From contig NC_046683.1 of the NCBI RefSeq assembly GCF_009870125.1, positions 22,081,001 through 22,145,000 on the forward strand: a DNA stretch of 64,000 bases, in the 5' to 3' direction. A program made the translations under genes and the position numbers. Positions 44,088 to 56,369 of the stretch are shown here, piece by piece. The notes under the pieces were generated by a model. The model was given only the letters and a program-made list of their open reading frames with translations. It was not told the origin of the DNA and did no database searches. Position 1 is the stretch's first letter. The number at the start of each line of letters is the position of its first letter. Source of the stretch: Drosophila pseudoobscura (Eukaryota; Arthropoda; Insecta; Diptera; Drosophilidae).

Positions 44088-46383
44088 AGCCATATAAACA
44101 ATTCATAAACAATGCAGATCCACTGAGGTTGCGATTGTTGCCAATTGAAGTTCGAACTGCTTTAAACCCGCCATTAGGACGTGAAATGTTGTCCGCTATG
44201 GTAAAATAATTTAGGTATGATAAATAATTAATATAAATATGAAACATAAGAATATTAAAAATGTATGTTTCCATATTCATGTCAAAATGTAAGCGAAACC
44301 ACTTTTATTTGAATATTTCTACTCTCTGCCCAAGTAAAATGGCATAAATAAATAAATCCAAGTGCAGAGAGGAGAGTTCCGTAGGATCGTTCGAATAATG
44401 ATGATCTTTTGGGGTCCTCGAAAATCAGTAGAGCTAAAGGACTCCAGATGTATGTATGTACATCTCCCGTTACCTGTGGGTGTCCGTTTAAAAGAGCTTT
44501 TACTGAGCTTTGATGTTCGCTAGAATATATTTTATATTTGGTGTGATCGGATCGGGTTACCCCCGCATAGACGATTATATAAGCCCGAAGATGCATGTGT
44601 TTCGACGGTTAATGATGATCAATGGAACTAATAAACAACAACAGTCGACAACAAAACGTCCAACACTCATGCCGGAAATTGTCGGACGTGTTTATGCCAC
44701 AATTTCAAGTTGTTAAGCCACGCACAGACGACAGACGACAGACGACAGACAATGCGTCAGACGAATACGAGAAGAACAACAACAACCACTACAGCAACGA
44801 AAACTAAGCTGCGCGTGCTGCGACTTGCGTGCCAAAACAGATGCCCAGATACACAGATGCCCAGATACACAGATACACAGATACACAAATGCATAGAGAA
44901 TGAGAAGGAGAAAGAGAGGAACAACCGTTACAGCCCCCTAAGAAGAAGTCCTATTGTCAAGGCTTTTCTTCATACCTCTGCCTCTCTCCATCCACTCCGT
45001 CTGCACTCAGGTGCGATTTCTAGAAAGCGAAACTATCTCACAGATGCTACTCCCATACACATACATAAATCATACACACATACATAGGCATCTGCACGTA
45101 TCTGTATGTAAGATCGGCCTCTGCCAGTGACTCGTCCTCTGCCTCGCTCACGCCCCCCACTCAAAGGGGAGTGAAGTGATCAGAACTGAACTCGATTCGA
45201 GTTCTCCATTCATAAATTCTTCATTCAGATTTGGTACGCTCGGTTCGGTTCGGATCGAATTGGATCTGCAGATCACGTGCCTGCTATCAACCAGATCGAA
45301 TAAAGTCTGTACGGACTGTGCTAAAGAGTGGAGTATACAGTCGGCAGTGGGGAGTGGGGAGTACTCTCGTACTCGTATGAAGTTGGTAGTTGGTTGAACC
45401 GATTCGGAATAACGTGGTCAGGCTCACGATCGAATTGAGTTGTTTATGGAGGTGGCACGTTGACATCAACGCCTCAAACTCCACCGCCCAGGCCCAGGCC
45501 CAGAGCTCAGCCGTCAGCCGTCAGACCCCAGCCCACAGCCCTCAGACCCCTGTTACCCTCTTCCTAAGTCCAATTCAAAGTCCAAGTCAAACTCGATGTC
45601 GAAGTTTGGTTTGTTTTCCTGGTCGTTCGATGCATAAATTGGATTGATCCATTGCCGTGCGTGCTGCATATCAATTATTCGAGTGTATTCCCCCCAAAGA
45701 AGTTCTCTGGAACCAACCTACCTACAGTGCGTCTCGCCACTGTACGACGTGTAGGTTTGGCATTTTGGAACGATGAAAGAGCCAGCTAAGCAGTTTCTGA
45801 ACAATAGGTCAATATCTAGAATCCGTTCTATGTTACTAGTACTATATTATTCCACCTCTTAGATACACATGTATGTATGTAGCTCCAGTCAATAAACTTC
45901 ACCTTGTTTGATATCCGCTCGGTAATGTTCCATAGGTAAATATGTATACATATATCTACATACATGTGTAGCTCCCAGAGAACTCCATCCCCTAAGATGT
46001 GCTCCAGTTGGGGTCCATACCCTGTTCGCCGTGGCCTGGTTCGGTTCCTCCGCGGACGCATTGTGCGTTTTGGCCAGTTGGCACTGACCTCGTTACACTG
46101 TTGCTCATATGCTCATATGCTCAGATGGTCGGATGGTCGAATGGGATCGGCTCAGATGGCTGGCAGCAATCAGGCCGTAAATGGTTAATTAACAACAACG
46201 CATAACTCTCACCTGGCCAAAGCCGCAAACATAGGAATGGAAATGGAGGTGGAGACAGAGAAAGAGGCAGAGGCTGTATGGACATTCTCCAATTATGTGC
46301 AGGGGTCCAGATCCACCTCAAGTTCCCCTTCGAGTTCAAGTTCTAGATCTAGTTCTAAGTTTAGTTCTAGTTTCATTTGTGTG

Positions 46384-46432
46384 TCTGGTCTGGTCTGGTC
46401 TGGTCGGGTCTGGTCTAGTCTGGTCTAGTCTG
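46384..46432. repeat. TGGTC pentamer tandem repeat
   Basis: About nine units of TGGTC with two TAGTC variants. Confidence 0.85.
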
Positions 46433-47393
46433 GGAATTTGCTCTTGCTGTTGGACTCGGTTTCCATTTCAATCTTGATGACTTTTGTTCTTGGGTTCTGT
46501 TTGTTGTATTTTCTGTTCTCTGGCATTGTCACTGGAGATGAAGATGTGGCAATTGTGTCACACCTCTTGGCCACCAATGCTCTTGTCTTGTCTTCGGTCG
46601 CTTGGCCAATGTCAATTGTCATTAGATAGTCGTCTCCTCCCTCCTCAGAACAGACAGCTCCCACCATCCCAGGGGCAATGGTCACGCGCTGCCAATTCAG
46701 CCGCAGATGGGAGCCCAGTTCTGGCTGTAACCCTAACCGCCCTACTGGGACATTGTCCTAAATAAAGTTTTGATTAAATGCCCGTTAGCGTCATCGGGAG
46801 CTGTGCACTTGGGTCCTTGTTTTATATGTATGTATGTATATACTTTGTTTGAATTATACAAGTACATATGTGTATACACACGTACACACGTGTTTCGAAC
46901 AGAATAAATTGATTCTAAACTGAAAGGAAGATACGATTACAAAGGCACATACGAGTATGTATGTACATGTAAACTATGTACATATACTGTACATGTGTTC
47001 GCTTTCGGGAGGTTAGATAATACATATGCACATATGTACATATGTACCGAACGGATCGAACAGATTTCTTCATAAAAACTGAAAAATTGCCTTATTTTGG
47101 ATTCTTAGAAAAGGTCTCACGCCATTACCTCCACCTTCTTACCTCCCACCCTTCTTCACCCTGTGGAGATGGCGACGGCATTAAGCCTGATTAGGCCGCA
47201 CTTCAGCAAAAGGCAAAGCCCAAGCAGGGTCGGACCGGACCGGATCGGATCCGATCGGACCGTCCAGAAAGAAAGCAACAGCAACAATAACGAGAGAGAA
47301 AAACGTTAAGTGACGGCGAGGCGACCAAAGAAAACAAAAGTAAACCCGACACAAGTTCAAGGTCAAGAGCAGAGCAAAAGCTGCGCTTAACAC

Positions 47394-47395
<2 letters not shown>

Positions 47396-47425
<30 letters not shown>

Positions 47426-47438
47426 GCGCGCGCGCGCG
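47396..47438. repeat. CA then CG alternating tract
   Basis: About 14 CA units are followed after one AG break by a run of six to seven CG units. It is an alternating purine-pyrimidine stretch. Confidence 0.9.
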
Positions 47439-48426
47439 TACACAGGCAAACGGAAGATGGCAAGCGAAGGAGAGAGTAGGTGCCAGGAGAGCAGGTAAGC
47501 GGGAGCGGCTGCCTGGCTGGAGATGTGCAGATGCGTGAGGAGAGAAGTTCGCAGTCAGCAGCAGCAGCAGCAGCAGCGCCGTCACCATAACGACAAAAAA
47601 GGAAGGTGAGCTTCGAAGGTCGAATCCTTTGATACGCTTTGATACCCTTGCAGTCCCTTCATTGAAGTCATATAAAATGCATTTTTCTCTGCGTTGGTTA
47701 TACATATATGTATGTACTTATCTGCGCTTCCAAGATGTAGTCCGAATCATGATACCCTCTGCAAGGGTATAAAGACAATAAATGAAATAACTGAGAAAAG
47801 CAGACAAAAGCAGCGTAGCATCTTGGAAGACAAGCCGGTAGCAGCGCAGTCGTCGTCATCATCGACGTTGCTTCTTTGTGGCCATGGTGAATGAAAGTCA
47901 GAAAAAGACTGAACGACAGAAAGACATAAACGCAGTCAGACGAGGCTGCGAGGCTGCGGGGCTGCGAGGCTGCGAGGCCGAGACGAACATTAGAAGTGGC
48001 GAGGTAGAAAAATGCTTGCAGCCGCTGGCTTTGTTCCTCTGCCGCGTACACTGCGCAAAACAGCGAGTCCAACAGAAGAAAAGTTATTTACATTACTTCA
48101 AAAAGCGAAAAATTATAATTTAATTTCAAATAATAATGAGCTTAAGCTAATGTGAGGATTGTGATGTTATTATTATTAATTTCTTTTTTATTCAAAATGT
48201 AAAAAAAGTCATTGATTTTTATGTTTTATTTATAAATTTAAAACAAAATATTTAAAATTTAAAATATTATTCCTTATTTTTCTGAGTCTGAACTACATAT
48301 ACATACATATGTACATACATACATATGTAAATATCTTCGAAATGATCTCATGTGAAACGTTCCCGGACATTGTGCTCTAATCTACAAATTTCGCGAAGAC
48401 ATTTATTATTATAATTTATTAAAATA

Positions 48427-48920
48427 AATTATAGTTGAATCCAAAAGTTCCACTCCACGAAAGTGTAACATGAGTTGATTGATTCCGATTTCAATATTAT
48501 GCCGCGCTTTTTCATTACGACAATTACGCTCCAGCCACCGACTATATTTTGTTTTTATTAACCCACGTTCAAGTTAATAAAGATCAAAATGCATAGCTGT
48601 AAAGAACCATCAATTTTTGGCAACTTGCAAGCCGAAACCTTAAGAGTGCAAAAGTTTTAATGATGCGCCTACAAAAACATACATACACTGCTGGCCAAAA
48701 AAATAAGTACATCGGTGTCGTGCTAGTTTGTTATGGAATAGCTCGAATTTTTGTAAATGTATGGATGCCAATTGTTTATATTATACATACTCGTACGCTA
48801 CCCTTTAGGGCTCACAGCTGACCGAATACCGATGAAATATACATACATATGTATTTCATAACATTTTCGAAAGCCTAAATATTGTATTGGTAATCGAATC
48901 AAAGCAAAAAATCTTGAAGT
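48427..48920 (+). repeat. Dispersed repeat family B, copy 2, with nested insertion
   Basis: Same block order as 40322-40640. This copy carries extra DNA: TGATTCCGATTTCAATATTATG after the ATGAGTTGATT block, and about 100 bp at 48686-48783 that is absent from copy 1. The second extra segment starts with a Tc1-like terminus. No coding capacity. Confidence 0.7.
48686..48783 (+). mobile_element. Tc1-like transposon terminus nested in repeat B
   Basis: The segment begins just after a TA with CACTGCTGGCCAAAAAAATA, the typical opening of Tc1-type terminal inverted repeats. It interrupts repeat family B relative to the other copy, and host sequence resumes around TACATACTCGTACGCTACCC. I find no matching inverted terminus on the right, so it is a one-ended remnant or a deleted MITE. 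Confidence 0.5.
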
Positions 48921-49659
48921 ATTTTATTTTCCAAAATTTGACTCTTCTTCCGCTAGAGCTACTGTTTACCCAGTGTGCTGCGGTCTTCTACTGCTTCTCT
49001 CCTAGTCGGCTCTGCCTCCTGCTCTCTGCTGCTCTACAGTGTACACGCCTAAACTCTGCAGCTGTACCACGCTCTGCTTGTATGCACGCTCTCCTTGCAT
49101 GCCCTTCCTTCTCCAACCTTCTAATTCTAGTTCTAATTCTATTAGTATTACGTATTAGTATTAGTATTAGTATTACATGTACATACATACATACATATGT
49201 ACATATATACATACATACATATGTATGTATGAAGACTCATCCACTAGAATAGTTTCTAAGGTGGGTATTTAATTCTTTGATAGTGCAAAAAACTTTAAGG
49301 CAGCGACTCAATGTAATCTCCCCCATTGACTAATGGACATTACCTGATTAGCACCTGATTTCTAAGACGTTGGATTTGTGTCGGACTTCCACTACAGTTA
49401 CGTTCTCTCTTTGCGACTATCTTTGCAGTGGCCGCTGCAGGCGAACGCAAGCCTACTTCCCTTTCTCTCTATATACATACATATGTATGTATGTATGTCT
49501 CTGTCGCTCTCACCTCTGAGGCAACCCACAGTGCGCGATTCCGATGACGACGCACATGATTTTGAGTTCGAGTCTCAGGCTGTAAGCTATGTAGGTACTA
49601 TTGCGATACCCTTGATAACTCTTTAGACTCTTCGTTATGCTAGACTAAAAATATACATA

Positions 49660-49660
49660 C

Positions 49661-49691
<31 letters not shown>

Positions 49692-49699
49692 TGTATGTA
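49660..49699. repeat. ATGT tetranucleotide tract
   Basis: About nine ATGT units following a CATACATATG palindrome; the longest tetramer run of this type in the window. Confidence 0.9.
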
Positions 49700-50192
49700 C
49701 ACATACATATATGTACATACATATCTACATAGTACGAACACACACATACATATGTACATACATGTACATACATATGTACGACATATGATCTGATCACAAA
49801 TCTCTTTATAGAAACTTGCTTGCTTATGCAGCTAATTTTATCTAACAAACTGAAGTTCAATGTGATCTACCAATGTGATATTTCAGTGAAATTTAACCAA
49901 ACCCCGCAGTGATGAGGTCTGTGAGGGTATGTTATGGAGAGCTTCGATCCGTACAGCTTTTAGCGCTGCCACCGTCGATGTCGTTGTCGCTGCCGTTTTT
50001 GTTGTTTTTGTTGTTTTTGTTGTTTTTGTCATTTAAAGTCTAATCAAAACATTTGAAGTTACTTAAGAAACCTACGCAGACTTAAGTTGCGTTTCTTGTT
50101 TCTTGTTTCGAGCTCGAATTCGAATTCTTAACTTGTCGCAGCTTGGTCTTTGTTCGCGTCTGTCTATCTCACTGCCTCTCTCTGTCTGTCTC

Positions 50193-50220
50193 CGCTGCTG
50201 CTGCTGCTGCTGCTGCTGCT
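50193..50220. repeat. CTG microsatellite
   Basis: Nine CTG units; not in a supported coding frame. Confidence 0.9.
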
Positions 50221-50369
50221 TCTGTTGTTGCTCTGTCCCTGTCCGTATTCTTTTTTGTTTTTCTGCTGCTGTTTGCTGTTACAGTCGAAGGCAAAATACA
50301 TGGTAAATTAGGTTTCTGCGACATTTATGTATGTATGTACATATGTATGTATGTATGTATGAGCGAGCG

Positions 50370-50500
50370 AAAACGCTCTGAGCCGCGGCAAAGGCCGCGG
50401 CTCCACATTTATACTGGCAAACTGATTTGTTCATTCTGTCATTACATGATCCAGATTCGGCGATCTAGTAGATATGACCATTCTGTATAATTTAGCTTTT
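50370..50500 (-). mobile_element. INE-1/DINE-1-like 3' fragment
   Basis: The GAGCCGCGGCAAAGGCCGCG hairpin and CTCCACATTTATACT block match the 3' end of the 29.0 and 34.5 kb copies. The CCAGATTCGGCGATCTAGTAGATATG segment that follows matches the interior of the 29.2 and 35.1 kb copies. The 5' half is gone. Confidence 0.65.
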
Positions 50501-52026
50501 TTCAATGATTTTAAAATGCCCTCTACTCTACTGAGAATCGAAAAACCGTTCGTGTCAAATTTTAGAATCGAATGAAGATTATCATAATTGTATAGTTTCC
50601 TAGTTTCATTAGGGTTAAACAAAAAATACAAATCAATATACTTTGAGACTTTTACAAGATAGCCGTTAAATATGATCTCTAGGTATTAATTAAATTTGTA
50701 CATCCAAATTAAAGCCATTGGCCTTTAGAAGTTTACAGAGCTTCTTCTTTAATCTGATCTTCCCAAGAGTTATGGACTATGTATGTACATTAAACAATGT
50801 AGATTTGTACATACATATGTACATACCTTTCATACTCCTGGGATACCGCGTCTGAAAAAAACCGATATACGTGGGCCCGAGTTTGGTGTTTATTCTTGGT
50901 TTTATTTTTTTCAAATGATACAACAGCTCCGAAGGTTACCACATGGCTGTGCGAGTTGAAGTTTGATCTACTTAGGGCCAGACATGAAAAAGAGCGACTT
51001 CTTTCACTGATACTTGTATACATTTTGTATTTGTTTTGGGCTGAATTGCCTGTGTTTTTCAGCTCCCTGGGTGAGTCAGTTTTGTGTGAACTTTAGTTTT
51101 GGCGCCGTGCCAATGGATTGCCGTACTCCCTATTAGTCAGCCGCAACCCCACTTCCACTGCACTCCAATATAGTGGAGCTAGTCCAAGGTCGTCGTCCTC
51201 CTACACACGCTTCTCACACCATCAAAGGCCCAGAGCCAGTGACATCAGCGACATCAGGGACATCGCCATCACCCATTCTTACGAGTAAATGCAATTATAG
51301 ACAAACATATGTATGTACCTATGTACATACGAGTACATACGGGACGGGTATATTGTGCATATGTATGTACATAAGTGTATAAATATAGTTACAGTGAAAG
51401 CTCGCAGAGACGACCACTCGTCCAAGGGTTTTGTCCATCTACGAGAGGTGGTAGAGGAGAGATATGCGCTATCCATTGGCTTGATCAATATGATATCTGC
51501 CTGATAACTTTTTCTGTGATTCCACACTGAAATGATCACTAGGAAGCGATCTCGATCTGTTATGTGCACGACGAAAGCTTTTAAAATGCGTTTCTTTGTT
51601 TTTAAAACATATTGACTCAAAATGAACAAAGGGAGATGATGTCCACTCAATATATGTAACTGTCCATCCAGCTGGCTTTTACTGTTCAGTTCTTCGGTAG
51701 CAAACTACAAAATGGCGTTGCCTGTTGTCCTTTTGTGTCCGTCTCTCTATTGATTTAGCTGTGAACGTCTAACTGAGAGACAAAGCTGGGACATAAATTC
51801 GCCAAGTGCTTTTACCCTACTCGTAATGCGCAGCCTAGAGATGGTGAGAGGCTGAGGCTGAGACTGAGGGTGAGGGTGAGAGTTTGGCATTTACGGTGAC
51901 GATGACAGTGATGGTGATGCCTAGTGCCTGATGGTTGATGGTTGATGGTTGATGCTTGATGCTTGGTGTTGCAAATGTGGCATAGGGGTACCTCCTAGGA
52001 GATAGGAGATGATGACAATGCCGGAA

Positions 52027-52069
52027 CGAGAGAGAGATAGAGGGAGAGGGAGAGAGAGAGAGAGAGAGT
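52027..52069. repeat. GA-rich tract
   Basis: GAGAGAGAGATAGAGGGAG and a further 18-base GA run. It resembles the GA-rich core of MSL recognition elements on the Drosophila X. Confidence 0.8.
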
Positions 52070-52677
52070 CTTTCCATATGGCAATGCATCAAGAGACAAA
52101 AGAGGAGGAGCTGCAGATGCAGATGGAGGAGCTATAAAAGAAGCCAAACAATCATGTGTTCGCATGCAAAGAAGAGACTGGGAGACTGGGGGACGTGGAG
52201 AGGGAACTCCATTCAAGTGCTGTTACCATTGTTGGCTCAATGGCTGAAAATGGATAGATAATAACTTGTGAAAATAACTTTTGCACTTGAACGAGATCTG
52301 AAATTGTTGCTCCATTGGATGGGGAGCACTCGTACACATATGGAGAGCTGCATCCAGGGGAATATTTGCTGTCAAAATCATGGTCCATGGTCCATGGTTC
52401 ATGGGTGATTTTCGTTGTTGTTGTGGTCGGCACTGAAATTTCTGACAAATGAGAGTGCATCAAGTTCAGGCCTGGCCCCGCTGTGCCATGGAGCCACGGA
52501 GCCACGGAGCCAGTGCTAGACGTGTGTGTGTGTGTGTGTTTATAGGGTGTGGGGTGGGAATGTTTGCTGCTCGAAATGAAATCGTTTCGATTGTCGCTTC
52601 AAGTGTCATTGAACGTTTGGGTGGCAAGAAAAGGGTGATGCATATGAGTGGGGAAGCGAGAAGGGGGTGTGAAAGAT

Positions 52678-52720
52678 GTGGAATGGAATGGAATGGAATG
52701 GAGTGGAGTGGAGTTGAGTG
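52678..52720. repeat. TGGAA/TGGAG pentamer array
   Basis: About eight pentamer units grading from TGGAA to TGGAG. The complementary CTCCA pentamer recurs in the pigs intron at 56561-56600. Confidence 0.85.
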
Positions 52721-53833
52721 CAATAACTCTCACACTTGAAACCAAATGCGACCTGCATTTCTTTCTCATTGGATCTATCGCGGATATCGATACCCCCCAC
52801 CCCAAAGCGCCCCAAACAACCCCACCCAACAGCACCCATCCAATGCTTCAATGCATTGTGAAACTATATCGCATTGCCGCATGACCACACTACAACGATC
52901 CCCAACTCTATCTCCGACGTGTCATTTGTAATTGTTAATTGAAAAAGTCAACAGCAGCGGAAAAAAAATTGAATTCGTGGCTTCTATAACATATTTTTCA
53001 TGCGCTCTCTCGATCACTTTTACTGTCATTTAGAAATTCACACTTTTCGAGGTGTAAATGGAAGTGGAAATGGAAATGCAAGTGGAAATGGAAATGGAAA
53101 TGGAAATGGAGGAAAGCCAGCATTCAGCAGGGCATGCCCTGCTGTTCGCTCGCCAAAACTTTCGCCTAGGGCTAAAGGGGGCTAAGAGGTGAGAGCGGAG
53201 TAAACGGAGGGAAGCCCGATCAGATCAGAGAACAGTATTCGGCATAAGGACCAATCAATGAAGACAAGCAGTAAGAAAAGAAGGAATCTACAGGAGGAAT
53301 AGAGTAAGGAAAAGTGAATGGAATGAAATAAGCAAACTGCAGGAAAGTCTTTTGTGTTTGAAGTGACTAATCGATTCGGCCAAACGATTTTCACTTGAAG
53401 GATCTAGATAGGGATTCTGCTGCCCCTCGATGCTGACCGATGTCAGAAGTTGTTGAATGCTTCCTATGTTGAATACAGATCTTAGACTTTAGAAAACGCT
53501 TTAGAAATACATATGAAACGTAACCTACCAAATCAATACATATGAGTATCCTGTGGTGATTATGTCTTTGACCATCAGGGGGCATCATCATTATCAGCAG
53601 CAGATAGGCCTGCTATCGGCTGGAAAGGCCTCCAATAGGTTAGATAAGGGACTGATAAGTCTATTAAATGACGGAACGGAAGAAACGAGAGAGTCCACAT
53701 ACAATGTACAAAATATTAGGTATAGGCTATAGCCAGTGATAGTGACGCTGCAGTGGCGGCAATCGACAATCGGCAATCCGGCAATCGACAATCGCCGAAA
53801 ACATTTTGAGGCGTATGCAATTACCAGAGGAGC

Positions 53834-53889
53834 TGGAATTGGAATTGGAATTGGAATTGGAATTTGAATTGGAATGGGAATGGAAATGG
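53834..53889. repeat. GGAATT hexamer array
   Basis: About nine hexamer units, grading into GGAATG and GGAAAT. Confidence 0.85.
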
Positions 53890-55661
53890 GACGGGCCTTA
53901 TAAGCGAAATGATGTCGACGCATCCTATGTTGTTTTTACGTTTTGGTGTTTTTGGACTTTTTAATTAAATTCACTTTCAAAAAAAAGAAATACCGCTAAT
54001 CAGTTGAACAAAAGGCCAGCGAACATTTGCATATTTGTTTGTCTCGAATGAATATGGCAACAAAGTAAAGAAATATCCCAGCAAAAAACAAAGCACTGCG
54101 ATGTCTTTTCACTCATTCTCCCCATCCCCATCCCCATCCCCATTCCCCCACAACACCAACACCCCCACCCCAGCCCAGCAGGAGGCGTGGCTGGGAATAG
54201 ATTGATCGATCTAGGCAAACAAATACCAATATACCGTGAACCCGTACATATGGTATGTATATTTTGCAAGTCTATGAAAGTGAAATTCCAGCAACCCCGT
54301 CCGCGAGATGAAATGCGGATTTGTCAGGCCCCTGAGGGGTCCAGCTACAATTTCCAATCAGCTGACTCCATTCCGCCACTGACGACCATTCATCGATTCC
54401 CCATCATCATCAATGGCACCAAATTAGTCAATACTTGTACACACGGAGTTGGTAGTCGGCTCAACGGATCCATTCGCGGATCGCGAATCTGTTGGGAGAG
54501 CTGATTTTGTACACGTATGTACATATGTAAGCGGTTCGCCTTAATTAAGACCAATCTCATCGGGAGTGAGTGTTACGCAAGTGCCTAATGTGGTTACAAC
54601 CAAAGCGAAGCTGTGCAAGACCCAAACGTAAAACACAAGCTGGGAAGGCTATCCAATTTACTGGCAGCTCCACTTGCAGGTTCTGGCTGAGGCCGGAACA
54701 TTTTCTCAAATGTAGCCTGCATTTCTATGGACCTCCTCTTATAAGTCAAATTCTTGTTCTCCTGCCATGGGAAACCGCGTTAAGTAGGGCCTAATCTCCC
54801 CTCCAGTGACTGTCGAACCTGTTCTCTCTTTTCCGCCACGCCTCAGTTGTAGTTATCAGTGTCTGCTCAACCGGGGAGATTTCTTCTCCTTCTCTTTCGA
54901 CCTGGCCAAGGTTAATCCTTTCGGAGCATCCTTATGCAACGATGAACGATAAACGATAAACGCTTAGATAAGCCATGCGTTTTATGACTATTCCGCCAAG
55001 GGCCGAGCCATGGCCTTGTGGGCCCCAGCACCTACCTTTTGGGATGAGATTCAACGATTCACCGACTCAACGTTTCCATTCCCATAATGGGAATGGGAAT
55101 GGGAATGGGAATGGGGAGACAGACGACATTAATCTCGTCGAGCTGTTCCCGGCTGAAGTTCACAGTTCAATTGCGTTTACCGCTAATTAGTGGCCGGAAT
55201 TGGAATTGCAATTGGAATTGTAAGTGCGACTTGAGGCTGCAGTTGGGGCACGTCGCACGGAGCTGGCGTGTGAGCCATTAACCTGGCACCCAATAGCTAG
55301 CCACCTTTAAGCCATGTCTTGAGGTTGCTGCCGTGTCTGGGAATGGGCTGGCGTATGGGGCATGGGGCATGGTGCATGGGGCATGGGGCACGGGCATTGG
55401 GTATGGGTCTCTTGCTGTTGATTTTGTTCGGGCTTTTTCAAGTAACCGACGACTGCCGCAAGTCACTTTTATGTTTTATTTATTGATTTTATTTGTATAG
55501 CTTTTCAAGTTGTTGCTGCCCCTGTTGCTGCCCCTGTTGCTGCCGCTGTTTCTGTTGCTGGCGGCAATGTTATTGTTGCTGCGGTTTTGCGTACCATAAT
55601 TATGTCAGCTGCAGTGGCACAGTCATAAATTTTCGCTCTTTTTCCGCTGTTTTCAAGTGAA

Positions 55662-55730
55662 GGGGTGGGGTGTGGTGGGGTGGGGTGGGGTGGGGTGGGG
55701 TGGGGTGGGGTGGGGTGGGGTGGAGTGGGG
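55662..55730. repeat. TGGGG pentamer array with quadruplex potential
   Basis: About 13 G4 runs separated mostly by a single T, uninterrupted except for TGTGG at the start and TGGAG near the end. The plus strand has many G4N1 motifs. It lies about 230 bp upstream of the pigs coding exon. Confidence 0.9.
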
Positions 55731-55957
55731 CATAACAGTATGGTATATTAAGTAGTACGGGTAAAATGTCTGCAAAATATTTTTGAAATTTATGATCTAC
55801 TTGATGCCAAACTGATTTCATATCATACAAATGTACCTACATATGTACATACATACATATACAGTATCATGTTATTGGGATTGGGGGGATCAAGATTTGC
55901 AGGTGTCACCCAAACCCAACACATTTTGATGTCAGACTTATCTCTCTCTCTTTGCAG

Positions 55958-56369
55958 AAGCTAAGTAATCCCAAATATCCGAAATATCAGAATAATCCGA
56001 GCCGAATCGAGCCGCGATGCTCTGGCATCCACTGAATAACGAGAATCCTAGGTAACTCTGCAGAACCGCGGCCAAAGCGAAAGCCAAACACCAACAGCAG
56101 CTCCCATTTGAAAGTGAAACGGAAGAGATACGAGAGGATACGAGGTGCCGCAGTAAGGGGTGCCGCACATCCCGAGCCCACACCACTCACACACACACAC
56201 CATGGCCATGTTGGAGGCACGGCCGTACAGGCCCTTCAAGTCCAGCGAGGAGTATCTGGAGGCCATGAAGGAGGATCTGGCCGAGTGGCTGAGCACTCTC
56301 TATCCCGAGCTAAGCATCAATGCCGAGAACTTTATGGATCGCCTCGACACAGGCGTGGCTCTCTGCAAG
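55958..56369 (+). CDS. pigs: pigs (Gas2-like) first coding exon; CDS 56202-56369, incomplete in window
   Basis: Gas2-family proteins carry a calponin-homology domain and a GAR domain and link actin to microtubules; the fly member is pickled eggs (pigs). The exon is bounded by a strong acceptor (CTCTCTTTGCAG, ending 55957) and a donor (GTAAGT at 56370). It contains a 244-base 5'UTR and 56 codons from the ATG at 56202, which has a good context (CACCATGG). The peptide starts MAMLEARPYRPFKSSEEYLE. It then enters the CH domain with MKEDLAEWLSTLYPEL and NFMDRLDTGVALCK, the classical first helices of the family, and stops at a phase-0 intron. The rest of the CH domain and the GAR domain are not found downstream here, so the next exon is probably beyond 64000. 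Upstream non-coding exons are implied by the acceptor. Confidence 0.85.

Larger units (their letters stand above)
44088..48426. other. Non-coding stretch
   Basis: Contains ACGACAG repeats (44728-44750), ACACAGAT repeats (44848-44890), a TGGTC pentamer array (46384-46432), a CA/CG alternating tract (47396-47438), a CAG tract (about 47556-47577) and TACATA palindromes (46.83, 47.02-47.05 and 48.30 kb). Frames such as 47181-47705 (minus) come from low-complexity DNA. No gene. Confidence 0.45.
48921..50369. other. Non-coding stretch
   Basis: Holds an ATTAGT repeat (49139-49178), long ATGT/ACAT tracts (49187-49230, 49660-49700, 49738-49785), a GTTTTTGTT 9-bp repeat (49995-50029) and a CTG microsatellite (50193-50220). 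No gene is supported. Confidence 0.45.
50501..55957. other. Non-coding stretch, presumed upstream or intronic DNA of pigs
   Basis: No protein gene is supported. Notable contents: a GA tract (52027-52069), ATGGTTG repeats (51930-51955), a TGGAA pentamer array (52678-52720), GGAAAT hexamers (about 53055-53113), GGAATT hexamers (53834-53889), CCATCC hexamers (54118-54145), GGGAAT hexamers (55086-55117), CATGGGG repeats (55357-55390), and a long TGGGG array (55662-55730). Confidence 0.45.

Noticed and set aside
47181-47705. 174-residue minus-strand frame
   Set aside because: Runs through CA/CG and CAG repeats, giving VCVCV and LLLLL stretches; no family match.
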